A stretch of 8,029 nt of DNA, from contig UREZ01000081.1 in the NCBI GenBank assembly GCA_900547025.1, forward strand, positions 1-8,029, given 5' to 3'. The notes below the pieces were generated by a model. It saw nothing but the letters and a program-made list of their open reading frames with translations, searched no databases and had not been told where the DNA came from. Below are positions 7,084 to 8,029 of this stretch, piece after piece (position 1 is the stretch's first letter; every line of letters begins with the position of its first letter). Both the position numbers and the translations under genes were made by a program. This stretch comes from an uncultured Collinsella sp. (GTDB taxonomy: Bacteria; Actinomycetota; Coriobacteriia; Coriobacteriales; Coriobacteriaceae).

Positions 7084-7557
7084 CTATGAGCGCGTCTCCA
7101 TCTTGGCGTGGCACTTGGGGCAGGTGACGCGAATCTTGCCCTTGCCCTTGGGGACGGAGAGCATCTGGCCGCAGTTGGGGCACTTGAGGTATGCCGTGGT
7201 CTTGCGACCCTTCCACATCTTCTTGGCTGTGCGCTTGGCGCGCTCAAAGTCTTCCTTGCTCGTTCCGGCTGCGCGTGAGGTGCTGGCCGCTGCGGCGCCG
7301 GCGCCCAAGCTGGCGACAAACTTGCCCAAGCCGGGAACATTGGCGGTCGCGGCGACAAAGGCCTCGTTCTCCTTGTGACGTGCGTCGATATTTTTGGACA
7401 GGCCGCGCAGCACGCCAATCACGATTACGGCGATGGCAATCCAGCTGAGCCACTGGATGCGGGCTATCGATCCGATCATGGCGATGATAATGCCTGCGAA
7501 GCCCATCACGATGGTGAGTTCGTCAGCGCCATTGCGGCCCTTCATAAAGTCATTCAT
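7084..7557 (-). CDS. Small membrane protein with C-terminal zinc ribbon
   Basis: A 157-residue protein of no named family that I recognise. After a short charged N-terminus come two hydrophobic segments, about residues 14-32 (LTIVMGFAGIIIAMIGSIA) and 36-50 (WLSWIAIAVIVIGVL), separated by a tight turn. A charged then Ala/Gly-rich linker follows (about 51-100), then a Lys/Arg-rich helix (about 101-120). The end is a zinc ribbon with CPNC (Cys126, Cys129) and CPKCH (Cys146, Cys149) joined by a short basic loop (SVPKGKGKIRVT). Both termini probably face the cytoplasm, so the ribbon could bind nucleic acid or a partner at the membrane. The ATG is preceded by GAAAGG 8 nt upstream. It ends just before the shared terminator. 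It is downstream of the CsoR-type gene on the same strand, but 112 nt and a palindrome separate them. Confidence 0.88.
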   Translation of the reverse strand: MNDFMKGRNGADELTIVMGFAGIIIAMIGSIARIQWLSWIAIAVIVIGVLRGLSKNIDARHKENEAFVAATANVPGLGKFVASLGAGAAAASTSRAAGTSKEDFERAKRTAKKMWKGRKTTAYLKCPNCGQMLSVPKGKGKIRVTCPKCHAKMETRS

Positions 7558-7612
7558 GCAAATTGCCTTTCATTCGATATGCCGCACGCCTTTATACCCG
7601 ATTTAGAGCAAG

Positions 7613-7659
7613 GGGGACAGGTTAATCTGCACCAATGTGGTGCAAACGTACCTGTCCCC
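7613..7659. repeat. REP-like 47-nt imperfect palindrome
   Basis: The outer arms GGGGACAGGT (7613-7622) and ACCTGTCCCC (7650-7659) pair perfectly. A symmetric 5/5 internal mismatch (TAATC opposite AACGT) separates them from an inner stem TGCACCA (7628-7634)/TGGTGCA (7638-7644) with a 3-nt loop. A palindrome with a central bulge is the layout of REP elements moved by single-stranded (Y1/RAYT-type) transposases, but no transposase gene is present here. It sits 10 nt beyond the CsoR stop on the minus strand and lacks a T-run on either side, so it is a poor terminator. The sequence GTCCCCAATG at its right end also occurs after gltD. Confidence 0.85.
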
Positions 7660-7669
7660 AATGCCCCAA

Positions 7670-7942
7670 TTACTTGGAGAGTTTGTCGACGACGCGTTCG
7701 ATTTCGGCGAGTTTGGCGGCTTTGAGGTCTTCGTCGCCCGATTCGATTGCCGAAGTCACGCAGTCCTCGATATGCGCCTTGAGCACGTCGGCGTTAATGC
7801 GCGCGAGGAGCGCCTGTGTTGCCATGAGCTGCGTGGAGATGTCGACGCAATAGCGGTCCTCATCGACCATCCGCAAGATGCCGTCGATCTGGCCGCGTGC
7901 CGTTTTGAGCATGCGGGTCACCGATTTGTGGTCTGCCATCAT
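7670..7942 (-). CDS. csoR: CsoR-family metal-sensing transcriptional repressor
   Basis: A 90-residue all-helical DNA-binding protein of the CsoR/RcnR (DUF156) family. These repressors bind operator DNA as tetramers and let go when they bind metal or another effector. The family core is clear: VTRMLKTARGQIDGILRMVDEDRYCVDISTQ, then LKAHIEDCV. The Cys32-His57-Cys61 set with Tyr31 beside Cys32 has the same spacing (25 and 4) as the Cu(I) site of Mycobacterium tuberculosis CsoR, so Cu(I) sensing is the best guess; RcnR and FrmR types lack the second Cys. The ATG at 7942 is preceded on the minus strand by GAGGA 6 nt away; the next ATG at 7939 (9 nt) is equally possible. The open frame continues upstream to the window edge but has no family resemblance there. 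No copper-export gene is visible, so its target lies elsewhere or beyond the edge. Confidence 0.92.
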   Translation of the reverse strand: MMADHKSVTRMLKTARGQIDGILRMVDEDRYCVDISTQLMATQALLARINADVLKAHIEDCVTSAIESGDEDLKAAKLAEIERVVDKLSK

Positions 7943-8029
7943 GGCGGGTCCTCGTTTCTGGTCGATCTTCCGGATGTCCCCGTCAGTTGCGGTGAAATAC
8001 GGACTGTTTAAGGGCCTAGGGCGGCTCAA

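Noticed and set aside
7637..8011. A 124-residue open frame on the plus strand opposite the CsoR gene
   Set aside because: It is antisense to a clear CsoR-family protein, lacks a ribosome-binding site and overlaps the REP-like palindrome.
8011..8024. CsoR operator candidate around GGGCCTAGGGC upstream of the repressor gene
   Set aside because: Only CCTAGG is truly palindromic; the flanks do not form the symmetric G/C-tract dyad expected of known CsoR operators, and the region is cut by the window edge.

Overview
The window reads as a chromosomal segment of a GC-rich Gram-positive bacterium. Third codon positions are dominated by G and C, Shine-Dalgarno sites are strong, and the proteins resemble those of the gut Coriobacteriia; Collinsella or a close relative is my best guess. 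That assignment rests on recalled resemblance, not on a search.

Layout. (1) Positions 2-2979, plus strand: the 3' third of gltB and a complete gltD. They are 5 nt apart and form the two-subunit NADPH glutamate synthase operon (glutamine plus 2-oxoglutarate to two glutamates). (2) 2980-3332: a gene-poor gap that opens with a set of mutually exclusive stem-loops ending in GTCCCC/GGGGAC. (3) 3333-4040, plus: an uncharacterised 235-residue soluble protein. (4) 4041-5457: the most interesting part. A gene for a solitary AbiEi-like/DUF559-type protein with a PD-(D/E)XK nuclease-like C-terminus (4315-5391) is preceded by three, and followed by one, copies of a 59-nt interrupted palindrome. Each copy has 16-nt arms around a spacer of exactly 27 nt. 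(5) 5606-6976, plus: a complete metal-dependent amidohydrolase, ended by a strong bidirectional terminator (7028-7066). (6) Minus strand, convergent: a small two-helix membrane protein with a C-terminal zinc ribbon (7084-7557) and, upstream of it, a CsoR-family metal-sensing repressor (7670-7942). A REP-like 47-nt palindrome lies between these two genes.

How the parts relate. gltB and gltD form one enzyme. The remaining genes look like independent units. The four 59-nt palindromes cluster around one gene and show two compensatory base pairs in one copy and a G.U-compatible change in another. This suggests they are a real functional or mobile element tied to that gene. The most economical hypotheses are an operator or RNA-hairpin control region for the AbiEi/nuclease-like protein, or a small repeat family that carries or marks the cassette. 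No tRNA, rRNA, insertion sequence with a transposase, or CRISPR array was seen.
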